Shown here: piece by piece, positions 63,331-64,000 of the stretch | Layout: each line of letters opens with the position of its first letter | How positions within the stretch are numbered: the stretch's first letter is position 1 | Source: Areca catechu | Lineage: Eukaryota > Streptophyta > Magnoliopsida > Arecales > Arecaceae | DNA length: 64,000 nucleotides | Direction: 5' to 3' | NCBI GenBank assembly: GCA_021397845.1 | Contig: CM038050.1 | Span: 10,420,471 to 10,484,470, forward strand | Notes under the pieces: generated by a model | The model's input: only the letters and a program-made list of their open reading frames with translations | Database searches by the model: none | What the model was told of the DNA's origin: nothing | Made by a program: the position numbers and the translations under genes

Positions 63331-64000
63331 TTGATCGAATGCGCGGGTTTGGGCAAGGAGCCTGAGGAGGATCCCTTGCACCGGCAGCTGAAAGCGGGCA
63401 CAGAGGGGCCCGGAGAAGATGCATGGATCCTCCACGTAGATGGAGCCTCGAACTCTGGCGGGAGTGGAACCGGACTCATTCTTGCCAACGGTGACGGGGT
63501 CGTCGCCGAATGCGCGCTCCATTTCCAGTTCGCCACGATAAATAATCAGGCGGAGTACGAGGCACTCCTCGCTGGGCTGAGGGTCTCCCGCGAGCTGGGC
63601 GTGGCTAACCTTAAGGCCTTCACTGACTCCCAGCTCGTGGCAGGACAGGTCTCCGGGGAGTATGCCGCGCACGATCCCCAAATGGCGAAATACTTGGGCT
63701 CGTCGGGGCGGGCACGGCCGGTTTCCGGCGCTTCAACATCTTCCACATACCCCGCAGGGAGAACGCCCGTGCAGACACTCTTTTCCCGACTGGTGACCCT
63801 GCTGGACACGATGCTGTGTCGCGCTCACGTGGAGCACCTTAAGGCCCCAAGCTACAGATCCCAATGGGGGTCCATCAGGTCGACCGTGAGCCCAGCTGGA
63901 TGGACAAGTACGCCGAATACATAACCAGCGGCACCTTGCCAGAGGACCACGAGGTGGCCCGCCTCGTCAGAAAGAAGGCCGTGCAGTTCGTCCTGATGGA
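63300..64000 (+). pseudogene. Second Tat element archaeal-type RNase H, running off the window
   Basis: LHVDGASNSGGSGTG (catalytic D near 63439), AEYEALLAGL and TDSQLVAGQ are intact. The frame is lost after QMAKYLG, so the final RNase H motif is displaced. The linker to integrase continues to the window end. Confidence 0.8.

Larger units (their letters stand above)
58027..64000 (+). mobile_element. Second Tat-lineage retrotransposon, plus strand, truncated by window end
   Basis: 5' LTR at 58027-59614, PBS at 59617-59637, then gag, protease, RT, RNase H and the second RNase H up to the window edge. Proteins are close relatives of those in the intronic element (for example the gag core MPQVDPYDGTTDPLDHLESY). 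Integrase, antisense ORF and 3' LTR, if present, lie beyond 64000. Many frame changes make it defective. Confidence 0.9.

Noticed and set aside
1..64000. CRISPR arrays, bacterial operons, plasmid or phage features
   Set aside because: Introns, LTR retrotransposons and composition show plant nuclear DNA; the regular repeats are LTR tandem arrays without spacer structure.

Overview
This is nuclear DNA of a flowering plant. It has GT-AG introns of up to about 16 kb, nested LTR retrotransposons and AT-rich introns carrying dispersed repeats. A monocot, perhaps a palm, is my guess from the style of the repeats; the sequence does not prove it.

The only convincing host gene is on the minus strand from 49208 down to 814. 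It encodes an importin-11-like karyopherin. I traced 17 exons by hand. Every junction is GT-AG and all phases agree, giving 793 uninterrupted codons with the importin-beta N-terminal domain and the HEAT/ARM-type solenoid. The remaining C-terminal part (family proteins are about 1,000 aa) is not recognisable in the last 813 bp and probably lies beyond the left edge. A TATA-like box and a telo-box lie about 180 bp upstream of the ATG, and a tRNA-derived SINE with a 15-bp target duplication sits about 320 bp upstream.

Intron 5 (23965-39860) holds a complete 14.3-kb Ty3/gypsy element of the Tat lineage (25119-39417), flanked by a perfect 5-bp duplication (GGTAC) and lying in the same orientation as the host gene. 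Along the minus strand its order is: 5' LTR, PBS, gag, protease, RT-RNase H, second (archaeal-type) RNase H, integrase, a 121-bp tandem array, an antisense spliced extra ORF, PPT, 3' LTR. Gag-pol has in-frame stops and one frameshift. Both LTRs carry, in U3, a GC-rich array of about 61-bp monomers arranged as trimers of about 184 bp. The two LTRs differ by about 0.7 kb because of array copy number.

Upstream of the host gene (49.5-64 kb) is a mobile-element stack: the SINE, a hAT-type MITE with an 8-bp duplication (50521-50753), a diverged Tat-like LTR fragment (52125-53262 and 55339-55374) split by a solo copia-type LTR (53263-55333, duplication CATAG), the 3' LTR and tail of a Tekay/Del-like chromovirus in minus orientation (55375-58026), and a second Tat element in plus orientation (58027 to the window end) whose gag-pol is broken by many frameshifts. 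The introns also hold a Harbinger-type MITE, decayed hAT transposase fragments, tandem duplications and two families of degenerate short-motif repeats.

The points most worth following are the shared CCTCGGCCGAGG-centred U3 monomer organised differently in related elements, the intron-containing antisense ORF, the reciprocal CAG-to-TAG stops in the two Tat copies, and a short first intron that contains a copy of the adjacent exon.
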